From the NCBI GenBank assembly GCA_038503035.1, contig JAVSML010024317.1, positions 62,001-126,000 of the forward strand: 64,000 nucleotides of DNA. Direction: 5' to 3'. A model generated the notes under the pieces. The model was not told the DNA's origin. It was given only the letters and a program-made list of their open reading frames with translations, and searched no databases. Of this stretch, positions 36,352 through 46,559 are shown piece by piece. Made by a program: the position numbers and the translations under genes. The stretch comes from Crocodylus rhombifer (taxonomy: Eukaryota > Chordata > Crocodylia > Crocodylidae). Within the stretch, counting starts at the first letter, position 1. Each line of letters starts with the position of its first letter.

Positions 36352-37561
36352 ATAGTTTCATAGTTGGTAGGGTAGGGTCAGAAGGAACCATGACAGGAAA
36401 GAGTACTGGGGTCAAACGATCCCGGTGAGGTGTTCATCCAGCCTCCTCTTAAAGACCCCTAGGGTAGGAGCCAACACCACTTCTCTTGGAAGTTGGTTCC
36501 AGATCCTAGCTGCCCTGTCAGTGACGTAATGCCTCCTGATATCTAGCCTAAATCTACCCTTTTCCAGCTTGTGACCATTATTTCTTGTCACTCCTGGTAG
36601 TGCTCGGGGGAACAGGAACTCCCCCAAAGCCTGCTGGTCCCCTCTGACTAGTTTGTAACAGGCCACCAGGTCCCCCCTCAGCCTTCTCTTGTGGAGGCTG
36701 AACAGGTTCAGGTCCCTTGGCCTGTCCTTGTAGGGCCCACCCTGCTGCCCCCAGATCACGTGAGTGGCCCTCCTCTGAACCCTGTACATGTTGTCCACAT
36801 CCCTCCTGAAGTGGGGTGCCCAGAACTGGACACAGTGCTCTAGTTGCGGCCTGACCAGTGCCGCATAGAGGGGGAGTATCACCTCCTTGGACCTGCTTGA
36901 GATGCGTCTGTGGATGCATGACAAGGTGCAGTTGGCCTTTCTGACGGCATCCCCACGCTGTCGGCCCATGTTCATTTTGGCATCAATGATGCCAAGATCT
37001 TTTTCTGCCTCTGCACTGACGAGAAGGGAGTTCCCCAACCTGTAGGTATGATGCTGGTTCTTCCTCCCCAGGTACATCACCTTGCACCTGTCAGTGTTGA
37101 CACCCATCCTGTTCTCATCCGCCCACCCCTGTAACCTGTCTAGGTCTGATTGCAGCCTATTCCTCCCTTCTAGCATGCCCACTTCTCCCCACGTCTTAGT
37201 GTCATCTGTGAATTTGAACAGGGTGCTTTTTACCCTCTCGTCCAAGTCGCTGGTGAAGATGTTGAACAGTACGGGCCCAAGGACTGAGCCCTGGGGGATC
37301 CCATTGCCCATATCCCTCCAGGTCCAAAATGACCCATCTGCCACCACTCTCTGGGTGCGGCCCTCCAGCCCATTAGTGACCCATTTGACTGTGTAGGGGT
37401 CGATGCCACGGTCCCCTAGTTTTTTAATGAGAATGGGGTGAGAGACAGCGTTGAAGACCTTCCTAAAGTCCAGAAAGACTACGTCCACTGCTACCCCTGC
37501 ATCTAAGGATTTTGTGACCTGGTTATAGAAGGCCACCAGGTTGGGCTGACAGGACCTGCCT
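36352..37561 (-). mobile_element. CR1 LINE, 5'-truncated, 1.2 kb, long open RT frame
   Basis: The minus strand carries an uninterrupted frame of about 380 residues ending at a TGA at 36412-36414. It starts inside the RT (SCQPNLVAFYNQVTKS), since the LINE is truncated at its 5' end near 37561. Visible RT blocks are VFLDFRKVFNAVSH, NGIPQGSVLGPVLFNIF and FTDDTKTWG (the catalytic FADD block, with A changed to T), then the C-terminal VRPQLEHCVQFWAP, NLFSLHKRRLRGDL and WNQLPREVV regions. The 3' UTR is about 60 bp and ends with two AACTATG-like units. Few disabling changes suggest a younger insertion than the Penelope-like element it splits. Similarity to 32013-32323 is high. Confidence 0.95.
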
Positions 37562-37862
37562 CTTCACAGTTGAAGATGACGATAGCTTTCTCTTTGTCTA
37601 CTGGTATGATTACAGTTGATGTCAGCTAGATACAGGAACAAAAAATCCCTTTGTCACTGTGTGCTATGAAATGTTTCAGGGAAATGTCACCTAATTGAAA
37701 TTTTAGTTTTTAGACTTTAGCTGTAGAGAAAATGTTCATTGCCCTCCACCCATCCTAATCTATCAGCTTTTGTATGAGTAATGTAGTTAACATTCTTGTT
37801 AAGCTGTTTGTATTTATTGAGATGATCCCTAAGGAGTTCCATTGAGGGTGGAATTCTGTCTG
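37562..37862 (-). mobile_element. Penelope-like element RT, N-terminal piece
   Basis: The minus strand encodes TSTVIIPVDKEKAIVIFNCE at about 37562-37622, matching the 'IVIKPADKGGAIVV...DY' block that opens the RT core. The E here joins directly to DYIG across the CR1 insertion. Further left in the protein, an open stretch of about 45 codons at 37735-37862 (IPPSMELLRDHLNKYKQLN and following) ends in a stop and may be part of the element's N-terminal region. That assignment is weaker. Confidence 0.7.
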
Positions 37863-39019
37863 GAGAAATATTTTTGAAAATGTATTACTTTTTTGTCCAG
37901 ATCTTTTTCGATAACCTTCTGTAAATAATCACCCATGTTACTTTTTTTGGAAATGTAATTTCAACAAACTTTATACTATGGTAAAGAATGTATGATCTGC
38001 CCTTTAAAAAGGATGTATCAAATATATATTTGTATATATTTGTAATATACATATTATTTACAGTGGCTTCAATTTTTAATGTTTTTTCAGTGTCCCAAGA
38101 CGCACTGTACTTTACCAAAGTGCAACCATCCTCCTGTCCCATGAACCACTCAGTCTCTATATTTGACAAATGACAAGTAGGGATGCAGTAAGAAGGGCAC
38201 ACAATAGGGCATGTATGGCTCTTGATGAGCCATTATTTTGTTTTCTGTTTGCTACAGTGATCTTTTAAAATCTCACCAATGAAAACAAAATGTTATTTTA
38301 TTTATTTATTTTTTATTTTCCATTTAATTAAAATAAATATATCTTAGATGTATCCCCATGCAAGAAATACATGAAAGGGAGGTATCGCTTGAGAAACAGA
38401 GGCTTTGTGAAGGGAACACTGCAACTGTATTCCAGGAGTCCAATTTTCAGCAATATAAATGTGATTCCATAATTCTATGACATCACAATAAGAGTATAAT
38501 CAAGAGATTAAGTTGGGTATCTCTGTCTTAGGGTTTACAGGCAAAAATGCCTTCTTTGAAAGTATCCAGAATGCAAGTGGAAGTCTGAGTAGGAGACATG
38601 GCCTGACAGATCATGAGAAGTAGCACTGGTGCATACAGGACTTGGTAGCTACATTTTTTTAAACTAAATCCCAGAATAAACAAGTTAAACTAGCCCGATA
38701 GCAGGTATTTATTTGGTAATTGCTCAGACGACAAAAGCATTTAAATGCAGTTAAAATCCTTACCTCTGGTGTATTTTGTGGACCATCTTGGGTGCTATTA
38801 CACAAACACTACAGACAAGAAAACATTTATTGGGTCTTTCCGTTTGCAAGTAGCTTGCCTGCTAACCCAGATGCATAGTTTAGAATTATTTTATTATAAG
38901 GAAGCTCCTAGAATCTTTTGCCATTCTCTGAGGTAAATTCACCCCTGAAGTAAACTGAAAGTATATCTCTATTTTCACCTTTCACTAGAAGTGAGAACTG
39001 TCCATCCTACCAGGCCCTG
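37863..39019. other. Non-coding, no recognisable feature
   Basis: Strongly AT-rich, with TATATATTTGTATA-type simple sequence near 38019-38056 and TTTATTTATT near 38295-38335. No exon is evident. Confidence 0.5.
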
Positions 39020-39345
39020 TCTTCAGGAATAACCCCTGGTCTGTTCAGTAAGAGAGTGCCAGTCATTCTTCAGACCAATGCTGGTCGTTTTTTGACCTGC
39101 AGGCCAGGTGAGGGGCATGGCAAGTCTGCATGCCAGATGGGTCTCTTTATGCCAGGATTGGACCCAGGGTCCCCCTGTTGCCTCTGCCTGCTAGGATCAG
39201 GTTCCCTGCTATCTATGCTCTGTCCTGCATGCCAGGCTTGGACACAGCACCACCCTGTATGCCCAATCTAGTGCATGGGGCCGTGTACCCTTAGAGAGCC
39301 ATGTGGGCCAGATCAGGTCTGTGGGTTGTGGATTGCGCATCCATT
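39020..39345. repeat. GC-rich dispersed repeat, 'GGGCCAGAT' type
   Basis: Contains TTCTTCAGACCAATGCTGG, several CATGCCAG/TTGGAC units and a GTGGGCCAGATCAGGTCTGT block. Similar GGGCCAGATGAGTG and CCAGGACTGGG blocks occur at 56690-57330. Both look like fragments of one DNA-transposon-like family. Confidence 0.35.
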
Positions 39346-39605
39346 CTTCACACCATTACTATCTTAAATATATTCCCCAAGATCCTTTTGCAGAGCTTGG
39401 AGTTTGTGAAAAGAAAATAAATGGTTGGATTTGACAGATTTCCCATTTTGAAAAACACGTTAATTTTCAAAATTATCAAAATGTGCCAAGTTTTTACATT
39501 TTCAAAATTACAAGTTCAGTTCTTAGTCCAAAATTACTTTTCACTTAAAAATTTTAATTATGAATCATCTTCTTTCATATGACTGATGTAGAAACAGAAC
39601 AGCTA

Positions 39606-40550
39606 CTATAATTTTACATTTAGGTGATTGAGCCAGACAATTGCATCAGGAGCAGAAGGGTGCATCGCTGAGACACCTCCTTCGTGTTTGTGGGTTGGGC
39701 ATGGACTCATTATATGTTCCAGGGTCTGCTGTGGGTGATCAGTAACACGCTGGAGAGTTTTTCAGTTTCCATTTGTGCATCAAGTATTTGCATCTCCTGT
39801 GGTTGTGCAGATACGGTTTGGAGTTGCCCATAAACCTTGCCAGATCAAAGCCCAGGGACCTCCTGCATTGGATCTATCACAAGATGTTTATTTGGGACTT
39901 CCTGTGAACTCTATTCAGTTTCCCAAGCTTTCATTAGGGTTGAAGTCACATTGTTGAAGGTTAAGCACATGGATTCAGAAGGGCTTGCGTGACTTTAGGC
40001 AATGATAAAGGGTACTGTTGAGATCCGGGTAGATGATCCTGGTAGGCATTTGTTTTTCTTAATTCTCTGGATTGTCCATAGAGTTGCTGCCTTGCGACCA
40101 ATAGGTGGATGAGTGATATACAACAGCATGGGCAGCCAAGGTCTTAAGGGTTCTAGTGATGCATTACCTTGCAGAGTTCAGTCAGATGTCAACAAGTTGA
40201 GTGTGACTGCTTCTGGCCTACACCAATGCCCAGTATTCAGCTATGGAGCATGCAAGGGGCGGTGCTGATGCCCATAATACTGATGCTGATGCTTCCCAGC
40301 TTGTGCTTGCTATACCTGGACCAAACCGACCCTTATCTTTGAGTTGGCAGCTACTTTCTTCAAGTTGTCATGGAAAGTTAATGCACAGTTCAGCCCCAGT
40401 CCGAGATAAGATGGAGCAGGGTTGTGCAACACAGTGTTGCCACACAAAGTTGCTTTCAGCATACGCGTAACGTTCCTGTTACCAAGATGGACTGCAGTGA
40501 CTATTGTTTTGTGGGTTGAGTCTCCATTTCTGAAAATATTTCTCAATGGT
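39606..40550 (-). mobile_element. Decayed non-LTR LINE, RT C-terminal region
   Basis: On the minus strand, pieces of a LINE ORF2 tail appear in order: VTAVHLGNRNVTRMLKATLC, then PAPSYLGLGLNCALTFHDNL (matching 'YLGVTLDRTLTYK.HL'), then SIAEYWALV, then RSSHTQLVDI, then LKTLAAHAVVYH, and finally QQTLEHIMSPCP, HEGGVSAMH and DAIVWLNHLNVKL with a stop at 39606-39608. The 'QTM.HIV..CP' tail and the 'AEYCAPVW.RS.H' block are typical of jockey-superfamily-like LINEs distinct from CR1. Many stops and shifts mean it is old. The 5' end is cut near 40550, where a MITE begins. Confidence 0.75.
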
Positions 40551-40555
40551 ATTCA

Positions 40556-40830
40556 TTAGGGCTGTGCAAAGCTTCGGTGGCCGATTTGATTTGGTGGTGG
40601 AATCTCCAAATTTGAATTGAATTGGGAGATGCATTAATCTCTCTGAATTGAATTGGAAGCCTCCAAATTGATTCTGAAATATTCAAAGATTTGACCATAG
40701 ACTAGCCAAGTAGGCACTAGGCAGTGCCAGGGGGAGCAGCTGGGGGAGCAGCTGGATGAGCCGCAGCTTGAGCTGGCAGCCCNNNNNNNNNNCGGGGGGG
40801 AAGGGAGAGATGGATGTCCCTGTGACAAGA
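40556..40830 (+). mobile_element. MITE, 'TAGGGCTGTGCAAAGCTTCGG' terminus, interrupted by gap
   Basis: The left end is like the terminus of the 59804 element. The subterminal region is rich in GAATTGAATT/TGATTTGG units. A GC-rich centre begins near 40725 and runs into the N gap. No right terminus was found after the gap. Confidence 0.55.
40783..40792. other. Assembly gap (10 N)
   Basis: Ten N, probably of nominal rather than measured length. It falls in the GC-rich middle of a MITE. Confidence 0.99.
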
Positions 40831-40951
40831 GTCACTGAAGCAGCAAACGAACAGTGAGCAATAAATATGTAGCTATCCTTTCAACAAGAAATGTGTTCTC
40901 ACGGTCTCAAAAGTTTTCTGAAATACCTAAGGCATTTACAAAATTACAGCG

Positions 40952-41237
40952 TTCTATATCAGTGATTCTCAATCAGGGTGCTGCCAGATCTTTTGAAGGA
41001 TTCCACGAGGTATGAGACTTTAAGCAGATAAACTAAGCAGATAAGGGCAGGTTCAGGTTGGTACCTGCCTGGGTGATCCTCCATCCCCACTTTTGAGCCG
41101 TACAGGAAATAGTCGCTATAATATATAAATTCGTCTGTGAAATTGAGTGTTACTAAATTTACAGAAGTTATGGAAATATGCCTTGAGTACAGTGAGGGAT
41201 GCCTCAAGGCTGAAAAGTTTGAGACACTGTTGTATAC
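40952..41237 (+). mobile_element. hAT-type MITE
   Basis: The element is 40960-41229 (270 bp). It opens CAGTGATTCTCAATCAGGGTG and closes GAAAAGTTTGAGACACTG, imperfect inverted termini. Flanking octamers TTCTATAT and TTGTATAC agree at 6 of 8. The small ORFs inside are not genes. Confidence 0.65.
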
Positions 41238-41429
41238 AGAAGAGATGGTCAGCTTTCCAGAACCCAAAGAAAGGTTTCTAAAGCTTATCTTGATGTCTGC
41301 ATTAATGCAAATATGGAAATTTTAACATTACTAATTCAAGCTTTTTCAGCTAGTGGATTGCCCATGCAAATCTTACTTCTGTAAAATGACTTCAACATGT
41401 GTATAAGCCATGAGAGCATCTTGAGAAGT

Positions 41430-41700
41430 GATTTTCAACCAGGGTGTCATGGATACCAAGGGTGCTGTAGCTACCACAGAATGTTAGCACTGTTAGGTTA
41501 CAGACATGATTTATGTGATAAACCCAGAGATTTCAAATGGAAATTCATAGTGTTAAAAACATTCTGATTTGTGGTTTTTCTGAGTTCTTTGCAAAGCAGA
41601 ATTGCTGTCCTATTTTTCTTTAGTCAAAAAGCAAAGAAAAATAAAAGCTGTCATTTTCTGAGAGGTGTCTCAAGTCAAACAAGGGGTGTCTTGAGTCTAT
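41430..41700 (+). mobile_element. Likely hAT-type MITE, second copy
   Basis: The left end GAAGTGATTTTCAACCAGGGTG parallels the 40960 element, and the right part has GAGAGGTGTCTCAAGTC. The right terminus is decayed and no target duplication is clear. Confidence 0.45.
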
Positions 41701-42084
41701 AGAGGTCCTGTGGTATGTTACTTTCCCTCCCCACCACCTGCATTGGCTCAGCTGCTCTGGCTGCTATGTTGAAGAAACAGATGATTCCCCACCCACTCCT
41801 TGCCCTGCCTATCTGTTTAGCATGAAAAGAAAAGCATCATCATATGTAATATATCTGCTTACTTCTGTGTGTCAGGACCAAAGGTCCAGAGGCATTCTGT
41901 TCTGTAATTATCTTTGCATTGTGCTTTCTACCATAGTATCTGAGTGCCTTGCAATGTCACACACATTACTTAACATACTACTGCATGTTTATTCTTTCCT
42001 CCTTTCTCCTAGAAAGAAATTTTCATGATGCAGTGTTCTTATTTATTTGAAAATAATCCATTACATGTTTTTTATGACAAATAG

Positions 42085-42135
42085 GGCAAGGTTGAAGAAG
42101 TGCACCTTGTACATGGAGTAGAAGAAGCTGAGGAG
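42085..42135 (+). CDS. Candidate 51-bp microexon
   Basis: The gene is not recognised. A T-rich stretch ending AAATAG is followed by 51 bases open in phase 0 (GKVEEVHLVHGVEEAEE), then GAG followed by GTGTGTG, a mediocre donor. The length is a multiple of three and the peptide is acidic and low in rare codons, so it reads like an exon. Phase 0 would match the end of the candidate exon at 2981. Both splice sites are weak and a 17-codon open frame is common by chance, so this is a suggestion only. Confidence 0.15.
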
Positions 42136-42249
42136 GTGTGTGATTGTTTTAAGTCCCTGTGGTAATTCATTTAATAGTTAGGGACCAGCTCTCCAAGAAA
42201 GCTCTTTCTTCTTCACAGACTAATTTTACTCACTTTCCAGAAGTTCCCT

Positions 42250-42960
42250 TATGCCAGAGCAGTATAGCTATCAACCAGCGGGGGCATGGTTCAGTGGGGG
42301 CACTCAAAAAAATTAAGCTCCACACCTTCCTTGAGCACCACTCCAGTTCCCTTCCCTGGCCTATTTGCTGCTCTGGTTTCTGCTCCTTGCACTTTCTGCC
42401 ACTGTGCTGTGCCTCCCTGATCTGGCATGTGCAACACCAGGGGTGTGTCCAGATGAGTGTGCACATGCGGTTTATAGCGCTGAGAACCATACATGCCATA
42501 CACGCAGGCATTTGCTGTGCTGCTAATTTGCAGCATGATGGGTTTCCTTGATACTGGGAGATCCCAGTGTCAAAAAAATCCACGCCAGAAAAAGCGGGGT
42601 GGCTCCAATGGCAGCAGTGTGTGCCACCTGAAATTGGAGCCTGGCCAGCCAGAGCTATGCTACAGCTGCTGGCCAGGCTCCTTGTGCCTGGATCGCTGCT
42701 GCTGGAGCTATGGGAGGCTCCCAGATTCCCAGGTAAGGCTGTTGGGGCCAGCCCAGGTGCTGGCCCTGGCCTCCCCATCCTGCCCAGGGTAACTTGCCAT
42801 GCACCAGAGCACATGTGCAGGGGCATTCCCTGGGGACAACTGGGCATGGCACAATTGTGTGTTGCTGCTAAATGTCCATGGCAAATGCACATTCCCACTT
42901 ATGGGGATGTGCTCCAGGAGGCTACCAGTACCACTTGTGGCCATGCCTGGTTTAGATAAT
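42250..42960. repeat. GC-rich repeat segment with hairpin
   Basis: A GC island full of overlapping ORFs on both strands (the longest 222 residues on minus), none with a recognisable domain. A perfect 14-bp inverted repeat, GGAGCCTGGCCAGC, lies at 42636-42649 and 42668-42681. The island is best read as non-autonomous transposon DNA. Confidence 0.4.
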
Positions 42961-43199
42961 CATTTAAAAATCCTGGGCCCTTGACACTGAACACCCTAAC
43001 AATAAAGATTGAGACCTTGAACCCTATATTTTTTGACAAGCCAGTGTAGGATTAAAAAGAAAAAGTTTCAGTATGTTCCCAGTAGCTGCTGCTCTTGAGG
43101 TGTGCTCCAGATTTCTATGGCCATTTGTATATGACATGGGGTTTTAATTCTCCCTAAATTGAAGCAGTGTTTTTTTTTAAAACCACTGCTTTAGTTTAA

Positions 43200-43900
43200 G
43201 GTGAAGTAAACCCTGTGTCATGTACACCCGGGTTGAAACCTGATCCTTACCTGCCTCTCCAGTGGCGGGGAGGTGAAGGTGCTGCTAGTGGGCAGAGTGG
43301 TCCCTGAGCTGCCAGAGGGGGTGAGGGCAGTGCTGGTGCTTCCCTGCATGGCAGTGGTGCCCCCCCCCTCCCCTGGCAGCACCCACCCAGAGTCACCCAA
43401 TTTGGGCAGTCCCAGGGGGCACCGTAGCCATGGATGGAAGCATTGGGCCCTCATGCAGCTCAGGCAGGCAAGCAGGCTCGGGGTGGAGGGATGGGAATCA
43501 GGTTTGCTGCTTTTTTTTTTTTTTTCCTCTTCTGTTGAGCCTGCCTTCGCGGGCTGCTGCTGGGTTGCCTGCATGGTCTTGCTGCACAGCCCCTGAGTTT
43601 TACTGAGCTCCGTGCTTCCCTCTGAGGCTGTAGGGTAGGAAACTAAAACTCCTCAGCAGTGTTTTACTTTGCAGCACCTCAAAGTCATTTGCTGCGTCTC
43701 AAAGTTTATTATGGTGCATTATGCTGCTGAATGTGTGACAGGGGCTAGAATTAACACGCAGTATGCTGCCGAATGTGCAAACAACAATGCCACTAAAGCG
43801 GTGAAAGAGGCATTTAACTCAATTTAAGCCTGCTATAAAGTGTCATCTACAAATGCCCTATGCTAGCAACTTATGTTGGAGGTTTTAAGTCCCACTGATG
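43200..43900. repeat. GC-rich then CACTTTA-type repeat
   Basis: The first part (43220-43620) is a GC island with ORF shadows and a T14 run at 43512. The second part (43640-43900) has GCTGAATGTGTGACAGGGGC/GCCGAATGTGC repeats and an AGTGTCATCTACAAATGCCC block near 43836, similar in style to the MITE termini here. Confidence 0.35.
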
Positions 43901-44284
43901 CCCCTGCACAGTAGCGTGTTCAGTGATAGACACCTGGTTTAAACCTACCTGCTTCTCTGAGCAAAATAATAGACTCTGAGAATAATGTTTGGCGGGGGGT
44001 GCAGCAAAGATTACCACAATTCATTTCCAACTGGGGGGATGGGAGGGGACGATAGAAGGTTTTTTTTCTGTGACATGAAGAATTGAACAGGAAGGTTTTC
44101 TGAAGGGACCACCTAAGTCAAGAATTGTGATTTTATGATTCCTTAGTTAATTGCACCAGATCTCACAGGGCAACAGTGGAATGAAGAGACAAATGGAGAA
44201 AGAACAGGAAACTATAGTACATATCATTTGGGGAAATTTACATTTTTCTGTCTGGTGTTGTGAAGCCAATCAGTTTGCTCTGTG

Positions 44285-44392
44285 AATCATAAATTCATAG
44301 AAAATTAGGGTTGGGAGGTACCTCAGGAGGTCACCTAGTCCAACCCCCTGCTTGAAGCCGGACCATCCCCAATTTTTGTAGGACGGTGTGGA
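44285..44392 (-). mobile_element. CR1-type LINE 3' end, short
   Basis: Reads on plus as AATTCATAGAAAATTAGGG, then GGGAGGTACCTCAGGAGGTC, then CCAACCCCCTGCTTGAAGC, the classic antisense 3' end of an old CR1 subfamily. Confidence 0.8.
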
Positions 44393-46530
44393 ATTTTGGG
44401 TCTGTGTGTTGGTGTCCAACGACTCCCTAAAACGGGTACTGTAGTTCTGAATTTGAAAAATTGGCCCCAGATCAGCCGCGGTCCAAGGTCGTGCTGCATC
44501 TGCTGAAAGGACACAACGTGATGCTGCTTGGTGCAGTGGGAACATGGCCGTACTGCTTCCTGAAGTAGTATAGCTCCATTAACTCAGCACTAAACCAGCT
44601 AATTAGGCTTGCATGTCCATTGTGCTACACTAAGACAACTGCAGCAACTAGAAGTGGTAAAGACTACTTCTGGTGCTGAATGTTTTAGGATTGTGTTCCT
44701 GAGTTTTGTTCTAAAGCTTTACTCTTTGGCTGCAAAGGAGCTGGAAGGTTTTCACATGGATCTGAGCTTCTGAGTGTGCCTTATCGTAATTCAGACAAAT
44801 TTTTACATATTCTATTCATTCTCAAAGAGAAAAGGAAAATACAACTTGAGAGAATAAGCCTGAGCTCTTGATGAGTGTGAATTAGAGCTGGTGAAAGAAG
44901 TCTATTAAAGGACTACCCATCCTTGTATTTCTTTCATTGCTTCTGAATTGAAATTATTCTGAATGGGAAGCGCTCTAGGTTTTAAGTCATTAATGATGAA
45001 TTGGAATGTTTATTCAAATTTAAATCTTTTTCCAAATTGAATTTGCTTTCATAGTATGGTAGAGGCCAAATGAATCAGTGAAAGTTGCACAGTGCAGGGG
45101 GGTTTCATTATAGAAATCCATGTAAATGTCTCAGTCTGCAGACAGTTATTAATGCCACTATAATCCAGAGGTTTGTATCCTATAATGGAATGGATGCCTG
45201 ATGGATAGAATATTAATTGCAAGCTCTCTGAATCCTACTTTGGATTATAGTCACACTTGTTTTTATTTTCATTAGGAAACTGCTGTAATATGCACATGAC
45301 AAATAGCATTCCAAACCAAAAATGTAAATTTTGTGTGAGAAGATAGAAAATATTTTTTTCTAATGTAATAGGAAAGGACAGGAATTTACCAGTGATTTGT
45401 CCTCTTTCAGAGATGCTTAGGATTCATTTCAGTGTGATACTGAGAGAGAGAGAGATTAAACCAGGAGCTGGTGAAGTGGTGGGGGAATGGTAGGAAGTAA
45501 AGGCACCTGAGCTGCTAGGCTGGTGTCCATTTAAACTTCTTTCCCAGATAAATGCTGTCACTGGGGGTTGAACCAGAAGAAAATTTAATATAGTTAAAGG
45601 AAACAAGGGAAAAGCTAACATAAAAATGACCTATCTGTTAATATTCCTTCATAAAATAAATTCATACTGAATTCTACTTCCTTGAAAATTTGTACTGTCC
45701 ATATTCTGTAAATAAATGGTGTCATAACATTTGTCTGAAGTACATACCTGTATAACCAGATGAGAAAATAAGGTTAAAGTTCTTACTCTTCATATACTTT
45801 AGTACATGAATGGACACCATAGGCATAGGTTAGTCTTAAACATTTTCTAATTAATGGATTTAATTATTGATTTTTAATTTATCATTTAATTATTTCTAAT
45901 TCTAATTAGGGGAACTTCTTTTGGCATAGATAAAGACTGGTTGCTAGACAGGCCTTTAAAGGTTGGACTTCTGGAGGAGTGGAGAGTAGTTGACAAGGGG
46001 AAACCAGCCTCTCCCTCCTTTATTGCTGTCTGTTGTGTGAGCAAGTTCTTTTATCCCTTTAGGCCTAGTCTGATGATGACTGCTTATCTAATGCCTTGCA
46101 CTGAGGGAGGTAAAAGTTATTAGAACCCTGGAGATTAAAATAGTTATCTATTATTTGTTCAATTGAATATTCATGCTTTTCTGGGAGGCCTAAAACCCTA
46201 GATTAGCCTCAGTGGAAACTATTTTTACTTCAGCTGTCAAAGGAATGAAACACCCCCTCAGTAGTGGCTAGGCAGCCAGCAGCTTTTGGAACCAGAATTG
46301 CCAATATTTGGGAGGATGGATGTACATGTATTTTCTTAACAAGTTGCAAGGGAAATAAGTGAACCGAATTCATGCAAGGCAAATTCTCTTTCTGCATACC
46401 AGTATATAACATTCTCTTCCATATGATGAATGCTGGGTCTATTTCCTGGGCACTAGGATCCTGACAAATGGATCTGGATTGGGTGACCATAAAACACTGA
46501 TAATGCGTAACAGAGGCTAAAAGTGGTTCA
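44393..46530. other. Non-coding, no recognisable feature
   Basis: AT-rich; no exon or clear repeat. A short AG tract (GAGAGAGAGAG) lies at 45441-45453. Confidence 0.5.
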
Positions 46531-46559
46531 AGATGCATTTATTCTGGTCATGGCAGAAG

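Noticed and set aside
37082..37396. 104-residue plus-strand ORF
   Set aside because: Antisense shadow of the CR1 RT frame.
42230..42959. 222-residue minus-strand ORF and overlapping plus-strand ORFs
   Set aside because: GC-rich repeat island; six overlapping frames, no recognisable domain, no splice context.
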